A DNA stretch of 26,218 nt from Paramacrobiotus richtersi. Its lineage: Eukaryota; Tardigrada; Eutardigrada; Parachela; Macrobiotidae. Positions 9,818-19,744 of this stretch are shown one piece after another (position 1 is the stretch's first letter; every line of letters begins with the position of its first letter). The translations under genes and the position numbers were made by a program. The DNA lies in assembly GCA_034698045.1 (NCBI GenBank), contig JAQGAU010000566.1, forward strand, positions 1 through 26,218, in the 5' to 3' direction. Below the pieces are notes generated by a model. That model searched no databases and was not told where the DNA came from. It saw nothing but the letters and a program-made list of their open reading frames with translations.

Positions 9818-9945
9818 GAATTATCAAGCGGCGAAACAGCCGCGAAATTTCGCCGCATTCCAAACAAGAACCGAGCGGCGAAATGTTTCGGAGTGGAAGG
9901 TACCGCGGCGTAATGTCCCGTGGCGAAATGGCCGAGTGCGAACTA
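9818..9945. repeat. GC-rich CGGCGAAA-type degenerate repeats
   Basis: GCGGCGAAA occurs near 9828 and 9873, its reverse complement TTTCGCCGC near 9846, and variants GCGGCGTAATG and GTGGCGAAATG near 9905 and 9918. The first pair forms a palindrome. Similar ATTTCGCCG sequence lies left of the foldback element at 7950-7980. They could be sub-terminal repeats of a larger element spanning about 7930-9945. Confidence 0.45.
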
Positions 9946-10500
9946 ACCTTATTGCGTTGGAATCTTTAGATTCTAAACAACTTGCGGTCCCAATCTCCTG
10001 CCGGTGACGTGATGGGGGGTCCTGAAGACCTCACTTCCATGGACGTGGAAACGCTTCCTGGAATTACTCGGCTTGCTCTCAGCTACGCTGATGAGCCTGC
10101 GCTTGAGCTACAACGGGCAGATCATAAACCTTGGCCTTATGGGACACTGTATTATAATGGGACAATATGGTGCTCCAGGACGGAATTTTCTTCTTGGTTG
10201 TTTACCATTTCTGGATGTACGCGGGCAAACGCTCGGTGCACATGCATATTCATCTGTACAGAGTCTGGTCAAGTCCGTCAAGATGTCTTTCATGCACTGC
10301 ATGGCAAACTTTTGCCAGACTTTTTCTAGATGGCTTGTTTGCTTTCAGTTTACATTAATTAGCCAATAACTACTGAAAAACAACAGTGGTATTCCAATGT
10401 GGGACTTACTCGGCAGTAAAATTTGACGGCTTGCATCAATTATATCACGCAATGGATGGCGCTGGAGAGCATAAATTTCATGGGCAGAGTCCGGCAGACT
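9940..10500 (+). pseudogene. Block gamma copy 1: decayed coding fragment, family unknown
   Basis: This is homologous to 23280-23775 over about 450 bp. In both copies one frame reads DVETLPGITRL-x-LSY, then after a shift a second frame reads G-x-NFLL...LDV-x-GQT-x-GAHAYS-x-VQ-x-LVKSVKMSFMH. Many differences in the second segment fall at third codon positions, which suggests past coding constraint. The frames do not join and no start, signal peptide or catalytic motif is seen. Copy 1 stays open slightly past the conserved part. I do not recognise the family. It could be one exon pair of a gene with an unseen intron, or a fragment carried by the duplication. Confidence 0.45.
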
Positions 10501-10849
10501 CCATTCTGTGGTTTTCCTAGCACGAAATACAGCACCTTTGCTGCGTGATGCCTTATTTTGAGTACCTTGCCGTAAAATATGTGCTTACAATTGCTAGTAG
10601 TTGTGCTTACAATTGTTAGTAGTCACGAGCATTGTTTCTGCTGTAGGATTAAGCTGGTTAGTTAACTACATATAAGTGCGGATTGTGTGTGCTATTGTTA
10701 CAAGCCCCAGCGACGCTCCGCGACGCCACGCTTGGTTTTCGCGTTCTTACTGTCTGTTTCATTATATGGGCTTCCTAGTAATTACGGCGTTATCGTATAA
10801 ATGTTTACAGGTGGTGACGTCCAGTGCTCCTGAAGTAAGTGTTATTAGG
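10501..10849. other. Intergenic; small tandem repeat, no gene
   Basis: This contains the 22-bp tandem duplication listed separately. A plus-strand ORF runs from 10676 to 11059 but has no recognisable domain, and its match in unit 2 is interrupted. Confidence 0.4.
10581..10624. repeat. 22-bp direct tandem repeat, two units
   Basis: GTGCTTACAATTGCTAGTAG followed by TT is repeated at once with a C-to-T change (10581-10602, 10603-10624). Confidence 0.85.
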
Positions 10850-12439
10850 AAGACGAAACAAGTAGACATTCTTGACGGGCTCTACATATCATCGCAGGAA
10901 TCAGATTATGTTATATGTGACACTCCAAGAGATGCTTTCGCCTCACAGCTGGCAAGCAGTTCACTCCGACGTTTTCGAACGGATCAAAGGGTACAGCCAG
11001 TTCTTGGATCTCTAGTAAAGGCACACTGTGATTTTGGCGTGGCGCGAGCGTCACATTAAGTCAGCGCAATTTCTGGATGGTCGTTGCCGAATTACTCAGC
11101 TGGTGTGTTACTTGATGGAGCAATCTATGTCAGGCGTCAGCCATTGTTTATGTTGAAAAGGATATCACGAGTGGAACGTACAGAGTAATAAGATTTAAAA
11201 CAGCTGACGGCAGGGTCAGTTTTTCAGACCACTGACACCCCGGCCGGCTACAGTTATTGGACGAATTCTGTGCTACGTAACTATGGATCTGTTATCTTCG
11301 GTTCATTTCGAAACCTGTTTTTTTCCAGCAGTATGAGCGCAGATGTTGTGCGCTGGTCTTTTCGATACTTCGACAAGTACAGCAGTTTATGCCACATTTT
11401 TTACGGATCACGGGATATTTCACTCGTGCCCCAGTGCTTTCGCGTTATAGGCGCAGTATCCCGTGATCCTTAAAAAATGTGACATAAGCTGCTGTACTTG
11501 TCGAAGTATAGTATTTGACGGTAAATATTTCCGAACGTAAATCTGGTAGCTGTTTTCTGTATATGTTCTCTTTGCTTGCAAGTACATAGATAACCGAACC
11601 GTCATATCAACAAACTATTATGACAATAAGCGAAATGGTATTTGACTTCAATTTTAAAAGGTAACACGACTGAAAAATTTGTGAATCTTCACCGTTTGGA
11701 ACCATCTCGACGAAAATTGAAATGGAAAGCTATTAATGGAAAATTAAATCTGTTGATGGCCAATACATTTAGCGCGGTATATCGGCGTAGCTGATATGTT
11801 TCGGTACTGTATATAACGCACTGAGTAGTTTACTGCTTGCAAACCGCAAACTTGCAAACGTCTGTGAAGTGACTGTAAACCAGCGATTGTAATATGTGGT
11901 GCATGGATGCGACCTTGTTACACCTTTGTACAAAGCACTTCACGTAAGATGTTCTCGCCGGCAATTGCATGACCACGACGACAACGAACATTTTCTTCGT
12001 TTCACGTTAATGCGAATGCTTGTTCATCTTTCGTCCGTAACTGCGCATTGACAGTTCAACGAGCAAAATTCACAGTGCTTCAAAGCGCACCGAAGGTATT
12101 TTGTCTCCAACATACGCGTTCGAAGAAGTAGTACTATCGCTAAAGCTATCTGAGTTCAGTGAGTTGTAGTAATTAATAAGCAGGTATTAATGCCATATTA
12201 CGGTAAGCGGACGCGGAAGATTGCATAAGACGGACAGCGTCAGTTACCGTGATCACGGTTAATTTAGATTGATCTGTGCTAATTAGATCATGATGTTATT
12301 GGCTGTTTACCAGAAGGAGTGCGTGAATTTTCTAAGGCTTGGTGCAGCGAACAAGGGTATAACCTAGGCCAACATAAAAAAAATCAGCATTCTGAAGCGT
12401 GGAATCAGATCTTTGTGCTTCTTTAATTGATTAATTATC
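10850..12439 (+). repeat. Block alpha 5' flank, unit 3 (segmental duplication)
   Basis: This is the counterpart of 1100-2687. It contains a MITE (11368-11506) that the unit 2 copy lacks, so the MITE arrived after the duplication or was lost from unit 2. The last 60 bases before the ATG are well conserved (CATTCTGAAGCGTGGAAT, then T-rich sequence), suggesting a proximal promoter or 5' UTR. Confidence 0.65.
11368..11506. mobile_element. Foldback MITE, copy A (139 bp, TA-flanked)
   Basis: Inverted repeats of about 50 bp, CTTCGACAAGTACAGCAG... and ...GCTGCTGTACTTGTCGAAG, include a GGATCACGGGATA inner motif around a ~39-bp centre. TA dinucleotides lie directly outside both ends (11366-11367, 11507-11508). 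A second copy of the same family is at 15305-15441. It has no coding capacity. TA flanks fit a Tc1/mariner-type or similar non-autonomous element. Confidence 0.85.
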
Positions 12440-13699
12440 ATGGCATCTCTTCGCGGGTTCAGTGCACGGACATTGTTGATAGTTGCGCTGGTTTCAGGTA
12501 TTTATGTTAGATGCGCATCAAACCGTTTACCGAATCCTGTATCTAACCCATATCAATTACTTTTTGAACCGATGGCTGTTGAAATTAGCCTTATTAAACC
12601 AATTGCATTTGTCTGCAGGTGCTACTTCGGCAGGATTTTTTAGGCCGGAAAGGAACCGTCTTGCACAGTCGAAACTAGGCGCAAACAAAGCTGCCGATTC
12701 CTCTTACGGAACGCCCCCTGGCCCATGTACACCGGGTACGCCTCAGTTTCCCAACTATATTCAACCAATGAAAATCGATCCAAGCCGGGTAATAACTACA
12801 GCTCAGCAAACGCTTGTAGTAAAGAAGCGCTGATGTGTTTCGAGTCGGTATTATACTGCCAGTCTTGTAGATGATGGGGAAATGGTACTACTATATGGAC
12901 TGGGTCAATGGGGCCTCCGGCAGTGGGAGGACCATCAACATCATCTCAACATGGACCAATTTGCTGAATGGGAGTTTGACCTTGTATCCGGGCTCCAACA
13001 TCCAAGCAATTGCCCTCGAACAGTTGTATGGCAGTTACTTCGTGGCAGACAGTCAGTGCAATTCAGTGCCCCCGGCGTCCTATCTGTACTATTTGAGTGT
13101 TGATGGTCAACTGCGCGGAATTGGAATGGATATAGGCACTGGCAGGGCTGGTAAGAACATACGATCTTGTTAGTGCTCAACGGTAGAGAAGGTCAGTACT
13201 GCCATTTAAAAAATACTGTTCTACCAGCACAGTAGTCAGTACTACTTACAAGTTAGTAGTAGTTTTTTCAACGAATATTGTACTACTGTGTTGGACACTG
13301 TGGGACATTTTCAACTTACGATGGTAAATGCCGGCTTATCGATGGTGACTAATTTTTGCAGATATTGATGGCTCCTCGGTACTGTCGACAGATTACGACA
13401 CCTACGCACTGATTTTTGAATGCAACACGTTTAATACAAACTCTGGCTTCTGTTTTGAGGCGTACATATACGTTCAAACACGAGACAGACCGGACAAGTT
13501 ATCCGGAACGACGGTCAGTAATATCATCAGCGCAGTCAACCAAGCACTGGGACCCTACTGTTTTGCTGCTGACATGTTGATAATGTCGCCTTGGATGAGT
13601 GATAAGCCTGAATGCCCTACTAAGGCTGTGACTGATGCCTGTTATGTGAGCATCCGCAATGCCTATCTGTACCTGGCAGATCCTAACTTCAGCGGATAA
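12440..13699 (+). CDS. Lipocalin-like secreted protein (unit 3), four exons
   Basis: Exons 12440-12497, 12619-12788, 12871-13150 and 13362-13699 give 281 residues ending in TAA. Introns are 121, 82 and 211 nt, at the same positions and phases as in the copy at 2688-4544. The signal peptide (MASLRG...TLLIVALVSG), the G-x-W motif MMGKWYYYMDW (about 77-87) and STDYDTYALIFEC with TDY are all kept, as are the cysteines in SQC, FEC, GFCFE, GPYCF, PEC and DACY. Small in-frame length differences lie in the N-terminal linker and before the third intron, where loops are expected. Exon sequence is much more similar between copies than introns, so both appear to be under selection. AATAAA-type signals lie at about 13750 and 13910. 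The ligand is unknown. Confidence 0.78.
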
Positions 13700-14249
13700 T
13701 CCCGTCATGGATACTCGTGCCTTGTAGTTTACTCCTTTTTTTTAATCTTTATTCATTTTATGCTGTCCAAACAGAATTAAACAGGGCTTCTAATTCGTTT
13801 GTGCATTCATTTTTCTGTTGTGGCAATTTGGCTTGACCTTTTTTGTTTGGGATTTATACTTCCGGGATCTTTTAATACTCTTCACATCTGGGGTTTGTCT
13901 GGTTACGGAATAAATACAAATATATTGTCAAGAATGGTCAAATGTGCCAGGAACAGGCCGTTACAGGCGTATGATATGTATGATAATTAGCATCGGAATT
14001 TAGTACTGAATCCGAAGAAAGGTGGAACTTGTTGCTGGCTATTTCGTAAAAACGCATTTTTAACGCGACAGAGCGGACATAAGGTGCTCCACAAGTACAT
14101 ACGGTTTGATTTGGTGATTTAACTGGAAAGACATCCCATCCCGGCTTAGGGCCTTTTTACTGATCAACAGCCAGCATACTTGATTTACAGATAATGCGCC
14201 ATGAACAGAAGCCAGAACTATTTTATCCACTTTGTCCCTACAATTTGCG
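13700..14249. other. Block alpha 3' flank, unit 3, with possible extra minus-strand exon
   Basis: 13700-14060 resembles the unit 2 3' flank (4545-4870). At 14060-14266 the minus strand has an open frame (IKKDISANCRDKVDKIVLAS at its start) preceded by a textbook polypyrimidine acceptor (TGCTTTTTTTTCAG). It could be a last exon of the secreted-protein gene, but no good phase-0 donor is obvious. Confidence 0.4.
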
Positions 14250-14975
14250 CTAATGTCTTTCTTTATCTGAAAAAAAAGCAATGGGCGGTGCCCCAGTAAG
14301 GTAATCCCAGTTCAGCAGCACTACACCAGTAGGGGCGAACAGCTTAATCCGATGATCCGCACTATTTTTGGGATCAAATCTCATACCCGCATGTTGTATC
14401 TTGATGGACACACTATCTGTCGTTCCCAAACTGACTGTGAGTTTGTTGGATATATCAATCACAGCAACAATCTCCAAGTAGCGCCTGTTATGTGACAGCG
14501 GATGGTATCCGTTAACCTCCATGTTCACCCTCAGGTCTTTCTTTGGAATCCGTTGTTTGAGCTGTTTTAATGCGCCCTCGATGGCGCGGCTCATGGTTCC
14601 GTTATCCGCCTACATTAAAGTAATTAGATTTGCCGTAGAATACTGATACTCGGTCCATAACAAAGTCTGATCGAAACTGAAAATTTTCACAAAGTGTACA
14701 AATTATAAGCAAACCTGCATGTAATTGATGGGAAAGAATCCGCTTTCATAGTTGTCATCCAGAGTGCTCGAAGCGGAGTTGGCGCATTTGACTTCTACAG
14801 GCTGGTAAGTTTTGTTTAACAACTGGTCGACGCTAAAGTTGCAATAGGGATTAAGAACTGTTTCGGGAATCCCTCGAATCGGAGAAGTGGTAGGTACGGA
14901 TGTACTTCTGGCTGCGACTGTGAACCCAATCAAGATTGTGAGCAATATGCAGGATAAAAATACATTCTGAGCCAT
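14250..14975 (-). CDS. Secreted protein of unknown family, two exons
   Basis: Exon 1 (14975-14715, 87 codons) begins with a clear signal peptide (MAQNVFLSCILLTILIGFTV, cleavage probably near AAR). Exon 2 (14609-14250) follows a 105-nt intron with CAG|GTTTGC donor and TGTAG acceptor, giving 206 residues. The mature part has Cys in NPYCNFS and VKCANS, and N-glycosylation sequons (NFS, NKT, NGT) in its first half. An amphipathic helix (AIEGALKQLKQRIPKKDL) is followed by alternating hydrophobic strands (YLEIVAVIDIS, KLTVSLG, SIKIQHAG, IKLFAPTGVVLLNWDY). I do not recognise the family. The end is uncertain: the frame runs to TAG at 14250, but an acceptor at 14267 could lead to a 68-residue exon at 14266-14060 (a GGT|GTAGTG donor at 14325 would give 250 residues). 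Confidence 0.65.
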
Positions 14976-15304
14976 TTCTGCGGCTGAAACTTCAGTGAAT
15001 GTTCAGTTACTGCGGTTAGCCACGGAATGCGGTATATAAGGTATCGCTTGTATTTGTATCGGTCGAAAGCTTTCCAAGGACGACTATTTATCGGTAAGAT
15101 CTGCAGCTGTAAATCGCCTCAGCAAAGACCGGCTATGCTTGACAAGTTTAGCTCGTTTTACCGAAAGCGTGCGTGGCAATTTGCGCACGTTTGTACAGAC
15201 AGTACCTTTATCGAAATGCCTCTTTTCCTCATGCGAATGCGACTGCATTAACCCACCTAGCTGGTCTGGCCGGGCCCCGGGACAACGAAGCGCTATTGAC
15301 AGTA
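14976..15304. other. 5' flank of the secreted-protein gene
   Basis: No gene is seen. A TATA-like GGTATATAAGG lies at about 15030-15040, reading on either strand, about 60 bases upstream of the ATG of the minus-strand gene, and may be its promoter. Confidence 0.4.
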
Positions 15305-15441
15305 CTTCGACAAGTACTGCAGCTTATGCCACATAATTTACGGATCACGGGATATGGCACCCGCGCGCGCAGTCCATTTGCATAGGTGCAATATCCCGTG
15401 ATCCGTAAATTATGTGCCATATCCTGCAGCCACTGTCGAAG
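15305..15441. mobile_element. Foldback MITE, copy B (137 bp, TA-flanked)
   Basis: This belongs to the same family as 11368-11506: CTTCGACAAGTACTGCAGC... and ...GCAGCCACTGTCGAAG ends, with TTTACGGATCACGGGATA pairing with TATCCCGTGATCCGTAAA inside. The centre is different and GC-rich (CCCGCGCGCGCAG). TA lies outside both ends (15303-15304, 15442-15443). The outer arms are less perfect than the inner ones. Confidence 0.85.
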
Positions 15442-15779
15442 TATATTGTTAGCCTCCGTTTTGCTGTACAGCAGACAAAACCTGATAATGCTGTAGAGCA
15501 GATTTGTCTAGCAGCGAACTAATGTAGCAATCACCTTGGTGTCCATTACTACTTGAAAGTTAAATCCAAGTTTTACGATTGTCAACTTGCTAAGACAACG
15601 ATTATTGTACGTCACCGGTGCAGTAGCGCACATCATGGTATACTACTGACTAAACATGACAGGGGGTAACATGATACTAACCTTGATCCTTTCCAGAAAT
15701 CAAGCGGTGATAACTTCGAACACTGTTTAGAAAAATTTGTTAAGGCCATTCGTTTGGGTAATGACCTTGATAAATTCAG
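15442..15779. other. Relic of block alpha 3' flank
   Basis: From about 15460 to 15580 the sequence matches 118-200 downstream of the first lipocalin copy. The rest is unassigned up to the LINE fragment. Confidence 0.5.
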
Positions 15780-16186
15780 ATGAGGCTTCGCGAATTAGAC
15801 TGGGATTGTCCCTGTGTAGCTCTCAGACGCATAAACAAAACACTGGTACTTATGTACAAAATGATTTTTAAGATGATACCACTTGGTGACAATTTTTTCG
15901 AACCGTTTGAACTTCCGTCTGCCGTGTCTTTTGTGTTTCAGGTCAAACTCGCTACATGCGTAGTTTGGCAGATCATACCGTCCCAGTCAGCGCGACCCCA
16001 GCACGATTGTGTGGATCACACCGGACGATTCCCTGTCGAATGCGCCGAATGGCTATGCTTTGGAACGAACTGCCCTTGCCCCATGAATGTTATGGATCTC
16101 TGAGCATATTCGAGAGATCTCTTTCGACAGTAAACTTTAGTGGACTGAAGTTTATCAAGCGTTTTTGTAACACCTCATTGATGTAA
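15780..16186 (+). pseudogene. LINE (non-LTR retrotransposon) 3' ORF remnant
   Basis: The plus strand reads RLRELDWDCPCVALRRINKT then LVLMYKMIFKMIP in one frame. After a frameshift near 15930-15955, another frame gives LADHTVPVSATPARLC, then RMAMLWNELPLPHECYGSLS and IFERSL to a stop. This is the usual C-terminal layout of LINE reverse-transcriptase ORFs (a R-L-x-x-L...RR...MYK block, then W-N-x-L-P...S...F). Only the last ~130 codons remain and the frame is broken, so it is a dead 5'-truncated copy. No poly(A) tail is apparent. The clade cannot be assigned. Confidence 0.72.
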
Positions 16187-16500
16187 CCTTCTGTTTCCTG
16201 AATTTTGTGTTTGACTAATTGGTTTGATGTTTTCCTTTTGTCTGTATCTTTGCCGATATTGGTGTTCCGTCTTGTTCTTGCAGCATGCTTGATGTCTAAT
16301 ACTGCGTTAGGGAGCAACAGCTCCGTTGCAGCAGGACAAAAAACCCATTATTATTCAACATCACACTGCCTGATTTAGATTCTACAAAATTCAACAATAT
16401 TCTGTCTCGTCCAGTGAAAATGTAATTAAGGTCAAATAAGAAGCTTCGTAACAAAAACTCATCAAATCTCGGCTTCCGCTTGTCATGCTGCTCGTTAAGC
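16187..16500. other. LINE 3' flank and DUF4291 3' region
   Basis: No gene is seen. 16187-16330 may include the LINE 3' UTR. From about 16440 the sequence matches the DUF4291 3' flank of the other beta copies (CTCGGCTTCCGCTT). Confidence 0.4.
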
Positions 16501-17157
16501 TTACATTTCAGAATCAATACCGATCTTCTTCGCAATGTCCTCATCCTGAATGCGATACACTTTCTCTACCGGAATCATCAACTCATCGGAATCAACTAAT
16601 TCCCGCATTTTCACTACAAACTCGGTCACGTCATCAATCCTCACAATAAATTCTCTCGACATTCTTTCGAACATCTCTCCTCGGAGTCCAAGCTGAATCG
16701 CTCTCCTTCCTGCCACTTTCTCCCCGTTCGGAAGATGATCCGGATCCCACTGCACTCGTACTAGGTCCTCCTTCCCTGGACCTTTCACTCCGCTATCCCG
16801 TGAGAGTACCGCTGTAGAAAGGATTTCATCAAACACGTTCCTTGTTAAACGAATAGCGAGGATTCGCTCTTGGTCCTGTTTACTGGCCCATCCCGAACGG
16901 AACATCATCCACAGGAAGTTTGGCTTGACCCATGTCATGCGTTGCATGCTGACACCAGCTTGTATGCAGCCTTCGGCGTGATAACATTGGTTAAGCACGA
17001 TTTGCTTTGCGATGGAGGGTTTAAAAGCTTGGTAGACGATAATGGAGGTATCATCGTACTGCGCAAGAATATGCTTCCCACTGGTCGGCCACTCGGGCTC
17101 CTGGGATTTATAGCGAGTCAGCTGGAGCGGTAGTAAAGGCGTTTCTCCCATCGCCAT
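16501..17157 (-). CDS. DUF4291 family protein (copy II), intronless
   Basis: This is a single open frame of 218 residues ending in TAA. The ATG at 17157 aligns with the start of the copy at 23901-24557; an in-frame ATG at 17199 would add 14 residues but has no counterpart there. DUF4291 features are visible in order: QYDDTSIIVYQAF (about 33-45), MTWVKPNFLWMMFRSGWA (about 74-91), RILAIRLTR (98-106), VQWDPDH (about 135-141), RRAIQLGLRG (151-160) and IVRIDDVT (171-178). The length fits the family. DUF4291 has no established activity. Its members are known mainly from bacteria and fungi. No signal peptide or membrane segment is present, so the protein is probably cytosolic. Absence of introns among intron-containing neighbours is compatible with past horizontal transfer, but not proof. 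Confidence 0.85.
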   Translation of the reverse strand: MAMGETPLLPLQLTRYKSQEPEWPTSGKHILAQYDDTSIIVYQAFKPSIAKQIVLNQCYHAEGCIQAGVSMQRMTWVKPNFLWMMFRSGWASKQDQERILAIRLTRNVFDEILSTAVLSRDSGVKGPGKEDLVRVQWDPDHLPNGEKVAGRRAIQLGLRGEMFERMSREFIVRIDDVTEFVVKMRELVDSDELMIPVEKVYRIQDEDIAKKIGIDSEM

Positions 17158-17895
17158 GTTAGAAGAGTTTAACATCAAAATTGGCGAAACAGATACCATC
17201 CGGAGATGTCAGCTGTTTTGTACTGCTTACTAGGAAAGGATACAGGCGAATTTGCTCACATATCTGTTGAACGTCGAACAGATGCGGTCCAACAAATTGC
17301 GAGAGAACCGTTTGCAAGAAGTTAGAAGTTTCTTGTTATAAGAAACTGCGATACTGCTGGTCCCGTACGCGTTCTTTTACTGCATATAACCACACCGACG
17401 ACGGTACTATGAATGTCCCGTATCTGCATGTAGTCAGCGTGTCGTAAATTATTGATTAGTTTGCACTTTGAACATGGATGATATCATTGATATGTGGTAT
17501 GCATTACAGACCTACATTACGTACATACATATATACATGCGTACAGAACAGCTGGTACCCGGTAAATAAGATGGAATATTACAGTATAAATAAGCCCCAC
17601 ACACACATTGCTTGAATTTATCTGTAATAATTTTGGTATACGCTGTACAAATTACAAGGATACCGACTGAGAACTACTAATACCTTTAGATGATCAATTG
17701 TTCGGCGCGGTAGTGTGACTTTCCGGAAGTATACGCTTTTCGTCCACCAGTAGTAGCTATTTTCTTTGAGTTACGTACAACTGCATCGATCTACACAGAA
17801 ACCCAGTGATAGTATATGGTCACATACGTATACTATATTTGCTTGTCACAGCACAAACAAACGAGCCACAAAAGTCAAAAAATAGTTTTATTCAA
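17158..17895. other. DUF4291 upstream region, beta copy II
   Basis: No gene is seen. It contains the two conserved elements at about 17554-17588 and 17702-17745. The M1 polyadenylation signal (TTTATT on plus, about 17886-17891) directly follows the M1 stop. Confidence 0.5.
17554..17588. promoter_or_regulatory. Conserved 35-bp noncoding element, beta copy II
   Basis: This is nearly identical to 5676-5710 and 24886-24920 (GGTACCCGGTAAATAAGATG, then GAATATTACAGTATA). It lies about 400 bases upstream of the DUF4291 start. Confidence 0.45.
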
Positions 17896-18609
17896 TCAAA
17901 TCAAGCACATCTTGGTTCGGCTACCTACTGACCTAGACACATGCGGTTTTTCTACGCCAAAAACAATTCCCGATATATTTATTCCGCCCGCGATTCCAAA
18001 CACGATCATATTTTCAATTTCGCCCACAGATGCGGCCATCACACAGAAGACTAGCGTTATGAAACAGAAGATCAAATAGCAGTAGCGTATCGGACTATGG
18101 GCATCACTAGCCGAGTCTTGCACGGAAATAGTGCCAACGACACTCGTGATCAATAAATTAACTGCAACCCCAAAACTCAGATAAACCTCTTCTGGATGCG
18201 TTGGTCTGTAGACTGGACCGATGAATTCATCATCGTGCTCGAAAAAGCTGCAAGTATACTTTAAGAATTGTCATTCTTGGAACTATTTTACAGAGGGTAC
18301 AAAATCGATATACAGATGCCGTAACCTGGATGGGAACATTTAAAATTGCAACCAAGTTAAGTTATCTGTACTCAGAGGCGAGTCAAAGCAAATAATTTTC
18401 CGATCTACTGCTTATAAATTTAGATGTTAATACAAAGAGTCCTATCCAGTCTGAGAGACTTCTTCGAGATCTTTAATGTTGTAAAGCTCTTACCCATTCG
18501 ATATGCACCGGTTCAATATAATTCCCAGCAGAATCTGTAATAAAGACGCAATCTGAAAAGAGATTACGAAGGACACTGGGTCATAAAGCTTTCCAGGTTT
18601 CCTTGACAT
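17896..18609 (-). CDS. Small four-pass membrane protein M1 (beta copy II)
   Basis: Exon 1 is 18609-18494 (38 codons plus 2 nt). A 246-nt intron (GTAAGA donor, CTTGCAG acceptor) follows, then exon 2 is 18247-17896, giving 155 residues. It has the same phase-2 intron and the same start context (MSRKPGKLYDPVSFVISFQ) as the copy ending at 6603. Hydrophobic segments lie at about 12-34, 57-77, 89-107 and 113-135, with an acidic EHDDEF loop before the second. The third segment is about 4 residues shorter than in copy I, and the C-terminus runs further (to KMCLI) because the frame stays open. It is a membrane protein of unknown function with a CD20/MS4A-like topology at best. Confidence 0.72.
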
Positions 18610-19744
18610 AACCGAGCTGCGCGTTGTTCCTCGCTGATTTGGTTACGAGAGGAACATACGTCTGGAAAATACACTGTGAAAACAAGAAGTCTATGTGGCT
18701 TCCTTATAGCTATATAGTATCGAAAAGGCTGCGGCACAGCCGGTATAACATAACATCATACAACAAAACCCGTTCAAACAATACTGGGAGCACTTACTAT
18801 CCAGTAGGAGGGTAGCTGTCTGAAGCTGCCTTGGGCTCGAGTGGACCGAATTCTGGAGCATCACAGATGCACACCAGTGAATTTTAAACTTGATGACTCA
18901 TGAACATCGCAAGAAAGAAGAGTTTTTTTGGCATTTGAACTGTTGTAACTCTGGTTTGGATCAACATTCGTTTCAAAGACATTTTCAGGCCTTTCTTTAG
19001 CCAAGCGTCGTGTCAAACATCACGGCAAAATGATATTATTTAGCGGTCCCAACCTAGCCGCATATCTTCATTATAAAACGCTACGTTTTAATATTTTATC
19101 GAGACACGTCCCATACATACGGTACATCAAATATATTCCATTGCCTCAATGAACTAAACGGACGTCATGCAGAAGACCACTACCAGCGTCGATGCAAACA
19201 TTACGGAATAACAAACTTCGAGCCAGTATGCGAACAAAACTGCCGAAGCGCCGTATTGCGTCACGGGGCAGTACGAGCGTAGCTAATGCAGACCGCCAAA
19301 ACTGAGCCCCGCGCGTAACTACGCAACCGGAAGCGCATTCTTTCCCGTCGTGGGCGCCCTGACCGTATGCAGCTTCTTGAATCGCTCCAGATGTACAATA
19401 TACTTCCAACGCCCTCGTCTTCGGCCGTTGTTCCGAGGAGTCAGTTGTGACGAGATCGTAAGTATTGTCACCGAGAGAGTCGGTAAGTGGACAGAACACG
19501 CCGCGCTGCGCCAGACACACAAATTAGTAACTATACATAAAACCTCTTCGAATTTTCGAAGGACACATTTGCAGCAAAGAATCGTGGGAAAAAAATTGAA
19601 CGCCACCGTTTTGCATCTAGTATTCCTTCGAACACAAATACAAGTTACATAATCCACATGTATGAGGGGTTTCACAGATAATCTTTTATCGATACCGAAA
19701 AGTTCTCTAAACAAAATTTGTCCACATGTTTAGCCTGAATCGGA
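18610..19744. other. Region between M1 and M2, beta copy II
   Basis: This is related to 6604-7493. A minus-strand open stretch at about 19319-19714 ends in a basic segment (RRRGRWKYIVHLERFKKL) but shows only patchy similarity to the other copy, which has stops there. No gene is called. Confidence 0.45.

Noticed and set aside
10676-11059. Plus-strand 127-residue ORF
   Set aside because: The matching sequence at about 1100-1330 has a stop and shifts. It may be a decayed exon, so it is mentioned within the alpha flank only.
14250-14975. Ligand-gated ion-channel extracellular domain
   Set aside because: A short IKLFAPTGVVL stretch is reminiscent, but the W-x-D loop and Cys-loop are missing.
19146-19714. 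Minus-strand ORFs as a transposase
   Set aside because: There is no catalytic triad or DNA-binding motif, and the other beta copy is not open there.
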